Shown here piece after piece: positions 25,658 through 33,933 of a stretch of 64,000 nt of DNA. The first letter of the stretch is position 1, and each line of letters begins with the position of its first letter. Source of the DNA: Streptomyces brasiliensis (lineage in GTDB: Bacteria; Actinomycetota; Actinomycetes; Streptomycetales; Streptomycetaceae); contig NZ_BMQA01000023.1 in assembly GCF_014647875.1 (NCBI RefSeq), forward strand, positions 1 through 64,000, given 5' to 3'. The translations under genes were made by a program, and so were the position numbers. The notes beneath the pieces were generated by a model. That model saw only the letters and a program-made list of their open reading frames with translations, did not search any database and was not told where the DNA came from.

Positions 25658-25680
25658 CCGGGCCGGCCGCCCCGGCCCGG
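25658..25680. terminator. GC-rich hairpin after alcohol dehydrogenase
   Basis: Perfect 9-bp arms CCGGGCCGG and CCGGCCCGG around CCGCC, starting 11 bases after the stop. There is no T-run, so termination strength is uncertain. Confidence 0.5.
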
Positions 25681-26060
25681 CGCGTCGCCCCACGGATGCC
25701 CCGTGATGCCCACCGGGTCCGCGTCCCAGGCCACGTCGGTGCCGCTCGTCGACGGTGCGCGACGACGCCATGGATCTCCCGGGTGTCGTCCGCCGGCTCC
25801 CTGCGGGACACGGCGAAGGCGGGGCAGGCGCGGAAGAACCGTCACGACGAGAGAGGCACGGCGTCCGCCGGGTTCGTGTGCCGGCTCGTCACGACCGGCT
25901 CGTCGGCCAGGATGCCGTCCACCCTCACCGAGACCGGATTGGGGTCGCCCCACCCACTCATGCCTCGCCGGCGCCACCCGGACGACATGGGAAGTGATTC
26001 GGGATTCGCGTCCCGTGCAGTCCGCGCCGTCGTAGCCCAAGACCTTCGAGCGACGTGTGA
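25681..26060. other. Gene-poor stretch before the tandem TetR gene
   Basis: About 380 bases without a convincing gene. Short frames exist on both strands; a minus-strand piece around 25845-25985 (GWGDPNPVSVRVDGILADEP) has protein-like composition but no recognisable family, start or intact length. It may be a relic. The tandem TetR promoter should lie near the right end. Confidence 0.45.
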
Positions 26061-27269
26061 TTGACTACTCCGCATGGCCCCGTCTCCGTATCCGCCCGTT
26101 CGGCCGTGACCGCCGATCCGACCACGGCTACTCGGCCCCGCAACCGCAAGCAGCTCATCGTCGAGGCGGCTGGCCGAGTCTTCAGCGAGCGCGGCTACCA
26201 CAGGGCGTCCATGGAGGAGATCGCCGCCGGCGTGGGCATCACCGCGGCGGCCCTGTACCGGCACTTCCCGAACAAGTACGCGCTCTTCGCCGAGTGCGCC
26301 GACGTCATGGCGGACCGGCTTGTCGCCGCGCTCGACGAGGTGCCGCCCGGAGCAACTCTGAGGGATGTGCTCACCGCCGTCACCCGGGTCACCGTCGCGC
26401 ATCGCGCGTCGGGCGGCGTGTACCGATGGGAGGCCCGGTACCTCAACCGTGAGGACCGCCGGCATCTCAGGGCGAAGTTCGGGCACCTCGTCGGGCGGGT
26501 CGACGAGGCGGTGCAGCGCGAGTACTCGCTGCCTGACGAGGGCCTGCGGGCCGTGGCAGCCCTCGGTGCGATCGGGTCCATCACGATGCATCACACCTCT
26601 ATCGCTCAACGCCGGGTCGAGGAACTGTTGTTGGCATCCGCGCTCCGCGTGGCCGCGACCGATCCCGCGGCGGCCCGACGGGGCGCACGCCCCGTCGAGC
26701 TGCCCGCCCAGCCGGTGCCGCGCACCCGACGCGCGGAGATCCTCGCGGCCGCCATCCCGCTGTTCGCACGGGACGGGTTCACCAGTGTCACGAACGGACA
26801 GATCGCGGAGGCGGTGGGGCTGGCACCGTCCGCGCTCTACCGTCACTACCCCGGCAAGGTCGACATCCTGGCGGCGGCGTGCCTTCAGGCGGCGGGACTG
26901 CTGGCCCAGGGGGTGGACCAGAGTCTTCATGAGGTGGCCGGCCCGCACGACGCCATCGTCGCGCTGGCGGCGACGTACGTGGCCTACAGCTTCGAGTACA
27001 CCGCGCTCAACAGCGTTGCCGAAGCCGAGTTCGCCGGTTTGCCGGACGACCTGCGGCGGCCCCTGGTCCTCGCACAGCGTGAACACATCGCCGTCTGGGA
27101 GCAGCAGTTGCGGCTGGCCCGTCCGGAGCTGGACCCGCGCCAGACCCGGGTGCTGGTGCACGCGGGGTTCGGCGTGGCGGTCGAGGCCGGACGCAGACTG
27201 CGGTGGCAGGACAGCCATGACCACCGTGACGCAGTGACCGCTCTGGTCGTGGGTGCCCTGGGCCTGTGA
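26061..27269 (+). CDS. Tandem TetR regulator with two DNA-binding domains (Mce3R type)
   Basis: A 402-residue protein containing two complete TetR units. The first helix-turn-helix is at about residues 30-78 (AAGRVFSERGYHRASMEEIAAGVGI, then AALYRHFPNKYALF) and the second at about 228-275 (AIPLFARDGFTSVTNGQIAEAVGL, then SALYRHYPGKVDIL). Each is followed by its own ligand domain. Mce3R of Mycobacterium tuberculosis, about 406 residues, has the same layout and controls lipid and sterol genes. Start uncertain: TTG 26061 or GTG 26106. It is convergent with lcp, and a dyad at 28708-28724 before lcp is a candidate target. Confidence 0.9.
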   Translation: MTTPHGPVSVSARSAVTADPTTATRPRNRKQLIVEAAGRVFSERGYHRASMEEIAAGVGITAAALYRHFPNKYALFAECADVMADRLVAALDEVPPGATLRDVLTAVTRVTVAHRASGGVYRWEARYLNREDRRHLRAKFGHLVGRVDEAVQREYSLPDEGLRAVAALGAIGSITMHHTSIAQRRVEELLLASALRVAATDPAAARRGARPVELPAQPVPRTRRAEILAAAIPLFARDGFTSVTNGQIAEAVGLAPSALYRHYPGKVDILAAACLQAAGLLAQGVDQSLHEVAGPHDAIVALAATYVAYSFEYTALNSVAEAEFAGLPDDLRRPLVLAQREHIAVWEQQLRLARPELDPRQTRVLVHAGFGVAVEAGRRLRWQDSHDHRDAVTALVVGALGL

Positions 27270-27396
27270 ACGGGCACCGGCACCAAGCACGCGATGAGAC
27301 GCCGCGCCGCCGAGCGCCTCGCGTGGAAGTCACCCAGGTGCCCGCCCCTCGGCGCACCTGCCGCGGGACGGGCACCGGTGGGATCGGACCGGCAGC

Positions 27397-28605
27397 TCAG
27401 CCGGCCGGCCTGTTGCCGGTGGGGATCGTGATGGGGGTGGTGGTCGCGGAGGAGCCCTTGTTGAGGAACAGCATGGCCAGGGCGCGCACGAACTGGTCAA
27501 TCATGTAGAAGGCGCCGGGGACGACGGGGGACAGCCCCTCGCGGAACAGGATGTAGGCCGGCCATGCGGTGCGGACCAGGGCCGCTGCCGCGTAGTCGCG
27601 TTTCAGTCCCAGCCAGTCGCCGATCTCGTCGCTGAGGACGTAGCGCACGAACTCGTTCAGGAACCCGCGGGTGACGCCGAGATCGACCTGTGCGGTCAGA
27701 CCGAGCAGATCCTCGGCCAGATCGATGCCCTCGGTCGTCGGGGCGAGGATCGGGGTGAGCACCTGCGCCGACTGCGCTTCCGCGGCCGCCCAGGTCTGGG
27801 GAATGTACTCGTCCGGCACACCGAGCAGGTGAAGAGCGACCTGCCACGAATGCAGAAAGGCCTCCTGGTCCGCGGCCGGGAACGGGACCTTCCAGTCGAG
27901 CAGCCTCCTGCGCACGTAGGTTCCCAGGCTGTGGAAGGTGACCAGGATGTCGGCGGCGCTGATCGGGATGGCCTCGTCGGTGACCGCCTTCCACTGCGGC
28001 GATTGCGGCAGCAGGTGACGCACCGCGGCGTGCACCAGCCGCGTCTTGTTGGCGGTGACGACGAACTGTCCCGTCGGCTCGAAGGCTCCCAACTGGGACA
28101 GGTCGTAGCCGAACGTGAACGTCTTGGCCGCGCGGTCCTGCATGTTGGCGCCACCCGCGGACCAGTAGACGCTTCTGGCCTCACGCGGGATCACGGTGCT
28201 CATGATTCCGCTGCCGAGGCCATACAGCATGAACAGGTAGGTGTCCCTGCGCCGGTTGAAGTCGGCTGCGCGGGCCAGCTTGGCGGGGTCGGCCCAGGAG
28301 GGCAGCTTGTTGACCTGCTGCAGATGTGCGGTGAGGTCGGCCGGCAGGCCGCTGGGCAGCGGGTCACCGTTGTTCACCCACCCCTTTATCACGGTGTTGA
28401 CCGACGGAACCTGGCCGTTGTCGATCAGCGCAGCCATCAGAGGATCCACTGCGCTGTCCCAGACGTACTCCGGATCGGCACCCGTGCCGGTTCCGGCCAC
28501 CGAGCCCGCCGACGACCACGACCACGCCTTGGCGCTGTCCACCACGCTTACGAGACCGAGCGCGACACCGAGGGACAGGACTCTGCGCCTGTTCAGATTT
28601 TGCAT
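27397..28605 (-). CDS. lcp: Latex-clearing protein, secreted heme rubber oxygenase
   Basis: A 402-residue protein that I identify as Lcp. The N-terminus has a Tat signal: twin arginines in NRRRVLSLG, then a hydrophobic stretch to AKAW. Residues important in Lcp of Streptomyces K30 are found at a constant offset of six: Glu142 (E148), Arg158 (R164), Lys161 (K167), Thr162 (T168) and His192 (H198, the heme ligand, in RLVHAAVRHLL). Lcp uses a b-type heme and O2 to cleave poly(cis-1,4-isoprene) endo-wise into oligo-isoprenoids with aldehyde and ketone ends. Length matches the family. Dyads upstream suggest control, probably by the neighbouring tandem TetR. No oxiAB genes adjoin it. Confidence 0.9.
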   Translation of the reverse strand: MQNLNRRRVLSLGVALGLVSVVDSAKAWSWSSAGSVAGTGTGADPEYVWDSAVDPLMAALIDNGQVPSVNTVIKGWVNNGDPLPSGLPADLTAHLQQVNKLPSWADPAKLARAADFNRRRDTYLFMLYGLGSGIMSTVIPREARSVYWSAGGANMQDRAAKTFTFGYDLSQLGAFEPTGQFVVTANKTRLVHAAVRHLLPQSPQWKAVTDEAIPISAADILVTFHSLGTYVRRRLLDWKVPFPAADQEAFLHSWQVALHLLGVPDEYIPQTWAAAEAQSAQVLTPILAPTTEGIDLAEDLLGLTAQVDLGVTRGFLNEFVRYVLSDEIGDWLGLKRDYAAAALVRTAWPAYILFREGLSPVVPGAFYMIDQFVRALAMLFLNKGSSATTTPITIPTGNRPAG

Positions 28606-28671
28606 TGACTTACCCGCTTCCCTGAGGATCAGACGGTGCTATGCATCGCTTGCGGCATGCCAGTTGCGCCA

Positions 28672-28702
28672 ACATCACGCTTCGGATCCTGCTCAGTGAT
28701 GT
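28672..28702. promoter_or_regulatory. Inverted repeat upstream of lcp
   Basis: ACATCAC (28672-28678) and GTGATGT (28696-28702) are perfect 7-bp inverted arms 17 bases apart, 67 bases before the lcp start. Operator or leader stem-loop. Confidence 0.4.
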
Positions 28703-28707
28703 GATTT

Positions 28708-28724
28708 CTCGTTAACATAGCGAG
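28708..28724. promoter_or_regulatory. TetR-like dyad upstream of lcp
   Basis: CTCGTTA-ACA-TAGCGAG, 7-bp arms with one mismatch. Compact palindromes of this size are typical TetR operators. The tandem TetR at 26061 is the nearest candidate binder. Confidence 0.4.
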
Positions 28725-29272
28725 GTGTGTCACCGTCGGCAATGGTGGTGACCGAGGGGTCGTTGCCGACGCTGGTCCCCGGCCCGTACGCCGGAGAAGC
28801 CCCCATGGCCACGGAGCAGGATCAGGGCCCGGCGCCTTCGACCACTGGGGCGTCGAGTTCTCGACCCGCGTGGGTGACCGACGAGTTGATCGCGCAATGG
28901 TGTGAGTGGGTGCGTCGGTACGGGACAAGACTTGCGATGTGCGGAGCCACACGGGAGGCGATGGTGTCCGCCGATGCCCGCCGGCCTCAGCCTCACGTGG
29001 GCATGGGTCCTACGCGACTGTCAGCGAAGCAGGCACGCTGCGGCCCGCCTCCAGCGGTTCTGCACCAGGATCCGGACCATTCCCGGACCAGTGGTCCGCC
29101 ATCGGCCGCGAGACTGGCTCTCTTCGCCGGTCAGCGCGCGATCGCGGTACCACCAGCGGACGGAGAACCTCCTGGTGCCGTACTCGCCGAAGAAATCGGG
29201 CTTCTTCTGGAGGCCGGGACAGGGGCGCGTGACGGATCTTTTCACCCGTCACGCGCCGGGCTCGGTGCGGGA

Positions 29273-29944
29273 TCAGGCCACGCTGGTCGCCACAGAGTGC
29301 CTTGGGCGGCGCGGGGTCTGGCTGCGGTAGGTGTGGCCGAGTTCCGGGCCGAGTCCGAAGTAGTGGCGGAAGTTGTAGATGAGCGGGCTCCAGGCAGCGG
29401 GGTCGACGTGGTCCGTGCCGGGCACGACGATGCGCGGGTCGACGTGGACCTTCCGCACGACGGTCTCGGCGATGACGAAGTCCCCGGAGACGTCCGGCTG
29501 CACCCGCTCGGCGCGGGCCTCCAGCTGGATCGGGCATTCGGCGACGCGCGGAGGCCGGACCACCTCGGAGGGGCTCTCGCACAGACCGGCCGCGCCGAAC
29601 TTGTCCGGCTCGAACCGGCAGCCCACCGCCTTGGTGGCGGGCACCGGATCCCGTCCGGTCAGCGGCGCCAGTCGCTCCACCGCCTGCCACTGGTCCGGGG
29701 CGGGCAGATTGATCACAAGATCGGGCCGGCGGCCCAGGTTCCGCGCCGTCTGCCCGTCGCGGCCCAGTCCCAGCACCACCGTTTGCCCGAGCGCCCACGC
29801 CGAGGAGATCGGGGCGAGATTGAAGGTGCCGTCATCGTTCTCCGTCGACAGGAGCACCACGGGTGTCCCGAAGTACAGGATGCTCGGCTCGATCACTATG
29901 TGGCGAGTGGGCTCCGGTGCGGTGCCACGTGGTTCGGTGCGCAT
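29273..29944 (-). CDS. Flavin reductase-like FMN-binding protein
   Basis: A 223-residue split-barrel flavoprotein of the flavin reductase/DIM6-NTAB type. The stretches YFGTPVVLLSTENDDGTFNLAPISSAWALG and TARNLGRRPDLVINLP fit the FMN-binding barrel, and SPLIYNFRHYFGLG is the C-terminal element often seen in this subgroup. It binds FMN; whether it reduces free flavin or acts on a small molecule is not known. It stands alone, 48 bases after the SDR stop on the same strand, and may share its transcript. Confidence 0.82.
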   Translation of the reverse strand: MRTEPRGTAPEPTRHIVIEPSILYFGTPVVLLSTENDDGTFNLAPISSAWALGQTVVLGLGRDGQTARNLGRRPDLVINLPAPDQWQAVERLAPLTGRDPVPATKAVGCRFEPDKFGAAGLCESPSEVVRPPRVAECPIQLEARAERVQPDVSGDFVIAETVVRKVHVDPRIVVPGTDHVDPAAWSPLIYNFRHYFGLGPELGHTYRSQTPRRPRHSVATSVA

Positions 29945-29992
29945 GCTTCGGAGCCTAGGATCCGGACAGTTCGGCTCGGACCGAAGCGTTGT

Positions 29993-30691
29993 TCAGGGCC
30001 GGTCGATCGGACCATGGCGGTCGATGAAGCGTCCCGAGCCGGCGTCGGACGATTCGGTCGCCAGGCGGACGATCGCGTCGGTGCCCTCGGTGACCGTCTG
30101 GGGGCCGCTGTGACCGTTGAGATCGGTCGCCGTATAGCCGGGGTCGGCGGCATTGACGCGGATGTCCTTGAGCGCCTTGGCGTACTGCGTGGTCAGCATC
30201 GTGAGGGCGGCCTTGGAGGCGGTGTAGAGGGGCGCGACCACCGAGGACTCGGCCCGCGACGGGTCGTGGGTGATGGCGAGCGATCCCATCCCGCTGCTGA
30301 CGTTGACGATGACCGGATCCGCGGACCGGCGCAGCAGCGGCAGGAAGGCGGTGGTCGTCCGGACCACGCCGAAGAGGTTGACGTCGAAGACGGCGAGAGC
30401 GTCCGCGCCGGTCAGGTCGCTGGGATCGCCGTGGGGACCGTGGACACCGGCGTTGTTGATCAGGACGTCGATCAGGCCTTCGTGTTCGGCGACGTCGGCC
30501 GCCGCCGCGGCCACGGAGGCGTCGTCTGTGACGTCGATGGTGACGAATCGCGCGCCCAGCGTGGCGGCGGCCGCGGCGCCCCGCTCCGGATCGCGGGCCC
30601 CCACGAGCACGGTGTGACCGAGTTCGATGAGGCGGCGGGCGGTCTCGTGACCGAGTCCCTTGCTGGCTCCCGTGATGAACGTGATGGTCAT
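29993..30691 (-). CDS. Short-chain dehydrogenase/reductase
   Basis: A 232-residue classical SDR: TGASKGLG cofactor loop at residues 7-14, NNAG after strand 4, catalytic Ser in NVSSGMGSL and the YTASK pair. NGHSGPQTVTEG near the C-terminus is common in actinobacterial carbonyl-reductase-like SDRs. The start at ATG 30691 is where the Rossmann fold begins. It is divergent from the XRE regulator at 30789 with under 100 bases between, and genes of this SDR type are often regulated by such an MmyB-like neighbour. Confidence 0.9.
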   Translation of the reverse strand: MTITFITGASKGLGHETARRLIELGHTVLVGARDPERGAAAAATLGARFVTIDVTDDASVAAAAADVAEHEGLIDVLINNAGVHGPHGDPSDLTGADALAVFDVNLFGVVRTTTAFLPLLRRSADPVIVNVSSGMGSLAITHDPSRAESSVVAPLYTASKAALTMLTTQYAKALKDIRVNAADPGYTATDLNGHSGPQTVTEGTDAIVRLATESSDAGSGRFIDRHGPIDRP

Positions 30692-30788
30692 GCGTCGATC
30701 GTCCGCGACGCGCCGGAGCTGCTCCAGGGACGGTTCGGCCGTAGGAAACGAAGTACCACCCTCGACGGGATGGGGGAGGATGGACGAC

Positions 30789-31664
30789 ATGGCAACGAAG
30801 GACGGCGTCGGACTGGGCCCGACGATCCGCGCCTGGCGGGAGCGGTTGTCACCGTCGTCCGTCGGGCTGCCGGAAGGCGGCCGGGCACGCCGGGCGGCCG
30901 GGCTGCGCCGCGAGGAACTCGCCGAACGTGCCGGTGTGTCGGTCGACTACGTGGTCCGCCTGGAGCAGGGCCGGGCAACGACGCCTTCCGCGCAGGTGGT
31001 CGCCTCCCTCGCGCACGCCCTGCAGTTGGCCACCACCGAGCGCGACCATCTCTACCGCATGGCCGGACTGGTCCCGCCGCTCGACGGGCCGATCCCCGAT
31101 CGCGTCCCACCTGGCGTTCACCGTGTGCTGAACCGGCTCGGCGATGTTGCGGTCGCCGTGTTCGCCGCGGACTGGCAGATGATCTGGTGGAACCCCGGGT
31201 GGGCTGCGCTTCTCGGCGACCCGTCGAACTCGCCGCAGGAACTGCGCAACTTCGCCCGTGAGAGGTTCCCGGTCGGCTCCGAGCGCGTACGCATCTCCCT
31301 GTGGCCGGTGTTCGTCGAGGACAGCGCCGGCTCGGACCTCGCCATCGTGTCCGACCTGCGCCGCGCGACCGGCCGCTTCCCCCACGACACACGCCTGACG
31401 GAGCTGATCCGGGACCTGACCGCGGGCAATGAGACCTTCGCCCGGCTGTGGGCGAGCGGTACCGTGGCCGCGCACCGCGAGGATCACAAGACGATCGAGC
31501 ACCCGACGGTCGGTCCCGTCGACGTGGACTGCGATGTCCTGACCGACGGCGAGTCCGAGTTCAAGATCGTGATCCTGAGCGCGCCGCCCCGCAGCGCGAA
31601 CGAGGACAGATTCCGGCTCGCGCTGTCCGCCGTCTCCGACAGCACGGCCGTGCCCGCCCACTGA
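30789..31664 (+). CDS. XRE regulator with MmyB-like ligand domain
   Basis: A 291-residue regulator. An N-terminal helix-turn-helix (RRAAGLRREELAERAGVSVDYVVRLEQGRA, residues about 36-67) is followed by the MmyB-like domain with its hallmark FAADWQMIWWNPGWAALLG. That domain is PAS-like and thought to sense a fatty-acid-like ligand. GGGGAGG at 30773-30779 abuts ATG 30780 but is well spaced from ATG 30789, which is chosen. Divergent from the SDR gene, its likely target. Confidence 0.9.
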   Translation: MATKDGVGLGPTIRAWRERLSPSSVGLPEGGRARRAAGLRREELAERAGVSVDYVVRLEQGRATTPSAQVVASLAHALQLATTERDHLYRMAGLVPPLDGPIPDRVPPGVHRVLNRLGDVAVAVFAADWQMIWWNPGWAALLGDPSNSPQELRNFARERFPVGSERVRISLWPVFVEDSAGSDLAIVSDLRRATGRFPHDTRLTELIRDLTAGNETFARLWASGTVAAHREDHKTIEHPTVGPVDVDCDVLTDGESEFKIVILSAPPRSANEDRFRLALSAVSDSTAVPAH

Positions 31665-32066
31665 CCACGGCCCGGATCTGGTGGCATCTGCGAGGGGTCC
31701 GGGCCGCTGGGGACTGTCACGCGCGGTCGGGGGCCGTGCCGCCGGTCAGGAGGCGGGCGCCCGCGTCGGCGGTTCCCGAGACCACTTCGCCGACCTTCTT
31801 GCGTGCTGCTTGTTCACCAGCGGTCAGACCTACCCGCCGGTCTCCAGTCCGGGGCCGGCCGAAAGCGCCGCCATGGCCGAGGCTGGGCGGCGGCCGAACT
31901 CCTCGGCGATCGAGGTGGGGTCTGGACGGAGAACTCGCCGACGCCCTCGCCCCGTTGGTCCGGTACGGCGTCTGGTCCCGGCGGCGCTGTCAGGGGCGGC
32001 ACTCGTGCGCACCGCCCTGGGAGCCGGCCCGGGCGCGATCGACGCCCGACAAGCCGGCCGGTCCGG
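31665..32066. other. Gene-free stretch between XRE and isomerase genes
   Basis: About 400 bases between convergent genes. Several overlapping Arg/Ala-rich frames are open, none with a plausible start, ribosome site or family. I see no clear hairpin with a T-run. Probably non-coding or a fully decayed gene. Confidence 0.45.
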
Positions 32067-33707
32067 TCACGGCTCCAGCGTCACGTCCCCGCACAGGTGC
32101 ACCTCGACGCCGAGTTCGGCGAAGAACGCGGCCTTGGCGCGCAGTGCCTTGTCGGCGGTCACCGCGTCGGGGGCGTAGGCCACGTTGAGGTGGTTGGCGC
32201 GGTGGCGGGCCATGAACTGGTCGCGGGTGACGCCGTGCAGGACCGCGTGCATGATCGGCCACTGGTGGTTGGTGGCATCCAGCCGGCGCCGGGTCTCCTC
32301 CTCGGGCAGCTCGATCGAGGTGGCCCGGCCGAGGTCGACGTGGAGCCGGCCGTCCATCAGGAACACGCGCGACCAGACGATCTCGCCCGGCTTGGAGACA
32401 CCGCTGAGCGTGCCGCCGCCGAGCGGGAAGAACATCGGGGGCTGGCGCATGCTGTACGACTTGTCGTAGCCGCCGTTGTGCGAGGCGGGCACCGAGCCGG
32501 AGATCTCGAAGACCCAGACGAACCGGCCGTCGTACTCCTCACCCCAGCGGATGTCGTGCAGCGTGGTGGCCGGGTCGAGGCCCATCGCCGTCCAGATGCG
32601 GTTCGTGACAAGGGAGTCGACGGCGACGCCCTCGTCCACCTCGTTGAAGTGGGGCAGCGGCGCGCCCGCGTAGAGCTCACGGGCGCCGTCACGGCTGAGC
32701 ACCGGCGGGCGCTGGACGTTGTTGAGCAGTCCCTCGGCGAGGTCGCTGGCCGGGACGGTGTCCTTCAGGCCCTGCTGGTACTGGATGCCGACCGCGTCGA
32801 GTCCGAAGTCGTCGGCGATGCGCAGCGCGGCTATGTACATCTTGAACTGGCTGAGCAGCTGCGCGTCGGTCAGTTCGGTGGCCTCGTCGGTGCCGGTGTG
32901 GAAGGCCATGCCTGCGTGGTCGAGCCAGACGCGGACCGCCCGGGCCTCCTCTTCGGAGACCTTCTTCATCTCGGCGACCAGGGCGCTCTGCGACAGGCGC
33001 TCCTTGTAGATACCGAGAGGGTTGAGGAACTCGTCGTCGATGATGGCGTTGTACATGCCCATGCAGCCCTCGTCGAAGACGCCGATGATCGCCTTCTCCT
33101 CGCGCAGCCGGCGGGCGAGGGCCACGCCCAGTTCGGTCTCCGGGTCCCGCGGCAGGGGCGGCAGGGGCCGGACGTGGCCGGTGTCGTGGGTGAGGGTGCC
33201 CGTCTCCAGCCAGGTGCGCAGGCCCTCGCGCGCCCACTCGTCGGTGAAGTCGGCGCTCCACAGAACGGAGTAGTCGCGTCCCGCCTTGGTGAGACTGCCG
33301 GCGAGGTTGAGCAGGCCGACCAGGCCCGGAAACTCACCGCTCCAGTTGGCCACGACCAGGATCGGGCCCTCGTGACTGCGCAGACCGGCGAGGACGTGGT
33401 GGCTGTACTGCCAGACGGCCTCGACGACGATCAGCGGGGCGTCCTTGGGCAGGGTCTTGAAGACCTCGATGCCGGCGCGCTGGCTGTCGATGAAGCCGTG
33501 GCCCTTGGCCTCGTCGACCGCGTGACCGCGGCGCAGCTTCCAGCCGAGGTCCGTCACGGCCGCGGCGAGGTCGCTCTCCAGCCTCTCCTGGGTGTGCCAG
33601 CAGGTGACGTTGGCGGCAGGGCGCAGGTCGCCGCTGGCCACGGTGTAGACGGTGTGCGGCTCGGCGGCCGGCGGCCGGTTGAGCTCGGGCAGGGAGTACG
33701 TGGTCAT
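32067..33707 (-). CDS. L-fucose/D-arabinose isomerase family protein
   Basis: A 546-residue ketol isomerase of the FucI family, close to the usual length (about 590 in E. coli). The conserved block VFDEGCMGMYNAIIDDEFLNPLG begins domain 2. The metal-site acidic cluster appears as HFNEVDEGVAVDSL, and the C-terminal HRANHLNVAYAPDA carries the expected His. The family converts L-fucose to L-fuculose and D-arabinose to D-ribulose with Mn2+. No aldolase for L-fuculose-1-phosphate lies nearby, while an FGGY kinase is next to it, which favours D-arabinose to D-ribulose. GGAGA precedes the ATG. It is downstream of the kinase, probably on the same transcript. Confidence 0.85.
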   Translation of the reverse strand: MTTYSLPELNRPPAAEPHTVYTVASGDLRPAANVTCWHTQERLESDLAAAVTDLGWKLRRGHAVDEAKGHGFIDSQRAGIEVFKTLPKDAPLIVVEAVWQYSHHVLAGLRSHEGPILVVANWSGEFPGLVGLLNLAGSLTKAGRDYSVLWSADFTDEWAREGLRTWLETGTLTHDTGHVRPLPPLPRDPETELGVALARRLREEKAIIGVFDEGCMGMYNAIIDDEFLNPLGIYKERLSQSALVAEMKKVSEEEARAVRVWLDHAGMAFHTGTDEATELTDAQLLSQFKMYIAALRIADDFGLDAVGIQYQQGLKDTVPASDLAEGLLNNVQRPPVLSRDGARELYAGAPLPHFNEVDEGVAVDSLVTNRIWTAMGLDPATTLHDIRWGEEYDGRFVWVFEISGSVPASHNGGYDKSYSMRQPPMFFPLGGGTLSGVSKPGEIVWSRVFLMDGRLHVDLGRATSIELPEEETRRRLDATNHQWPIMHAVLHGVTRDQFMARHRANHLNVAYAPDAVTADKALRAKAAFFAELGVEVHLCGDVTLEP

Positions 33708-33841
33708 GCGGTCTCCGTAGGTTGTGCGTTCGGCCCCGGAGCGGGGCCACTGTGTCGAGCAGTGGGTGAATCCGGTGTGACGGGCCTCGGCGCAGGCCGG
33801 TGCCGGCCGCCGACGAGCGGGCGGCGACCGGCCGTCGCCGA

Positions 33842-33915
33842 GCAGGTGGAGGCGGCCGTCCCGCGGGCAGGTGGAGGCGGCCGTCCCGCGGGCAGGTGGA
33901 GGCGGCCGTCCGCGG
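33842..33915. repeat. 25-bp tandem repeat, three copies
   Basis: GCAGGTGGAGGCGGCCGTCC plus CGCGG is repeated head to tail at 33842-33866, 33867-33891 and 33892-33915; the last copy lacks one C. It lies between the FGGY kinase stop and the isomerase start. Such short GC-rich repeats can slip in copy number and may form structure in the intercistronic RNA. Confidence 0.85.
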
Positions 33916-33933
33916 GCACGTACGAGGTGCCCG

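Larger units (their letters stand above)
28606..29272. other. lcp promoter region and possible gene relic
   Basis: About 670 bases between two minus-strand genes. The left 120 bases hold the lcp promoter and two dyads (28672-28702 and 28708-28724). From 28727 a plus frame begins MSPSAMVVTEGSLPTLVPG and has protein-like composition (PAWVTDELIAQWCEWVRRYG) until about 28930. Another plus frame then looks more protein-like (SLTWAWVLRDCQRSRHAAARL). This suggests a frame-shifted relic gene of unknown family rather than an intact one. Confidence 0.4.

Noticed and set aside
28727..31261. A continuous 844-codon plus-strand frame
   Set aside because: It is mostly the antisense of the flavin reductase and SDR genes, whose frames carry clear family motifs. 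Long antisense frames are normal at this GC content.
33842..33915. CRISPR array
   Set aside because: The units are directly adjacent with no unique spacers and no cas genes are present.
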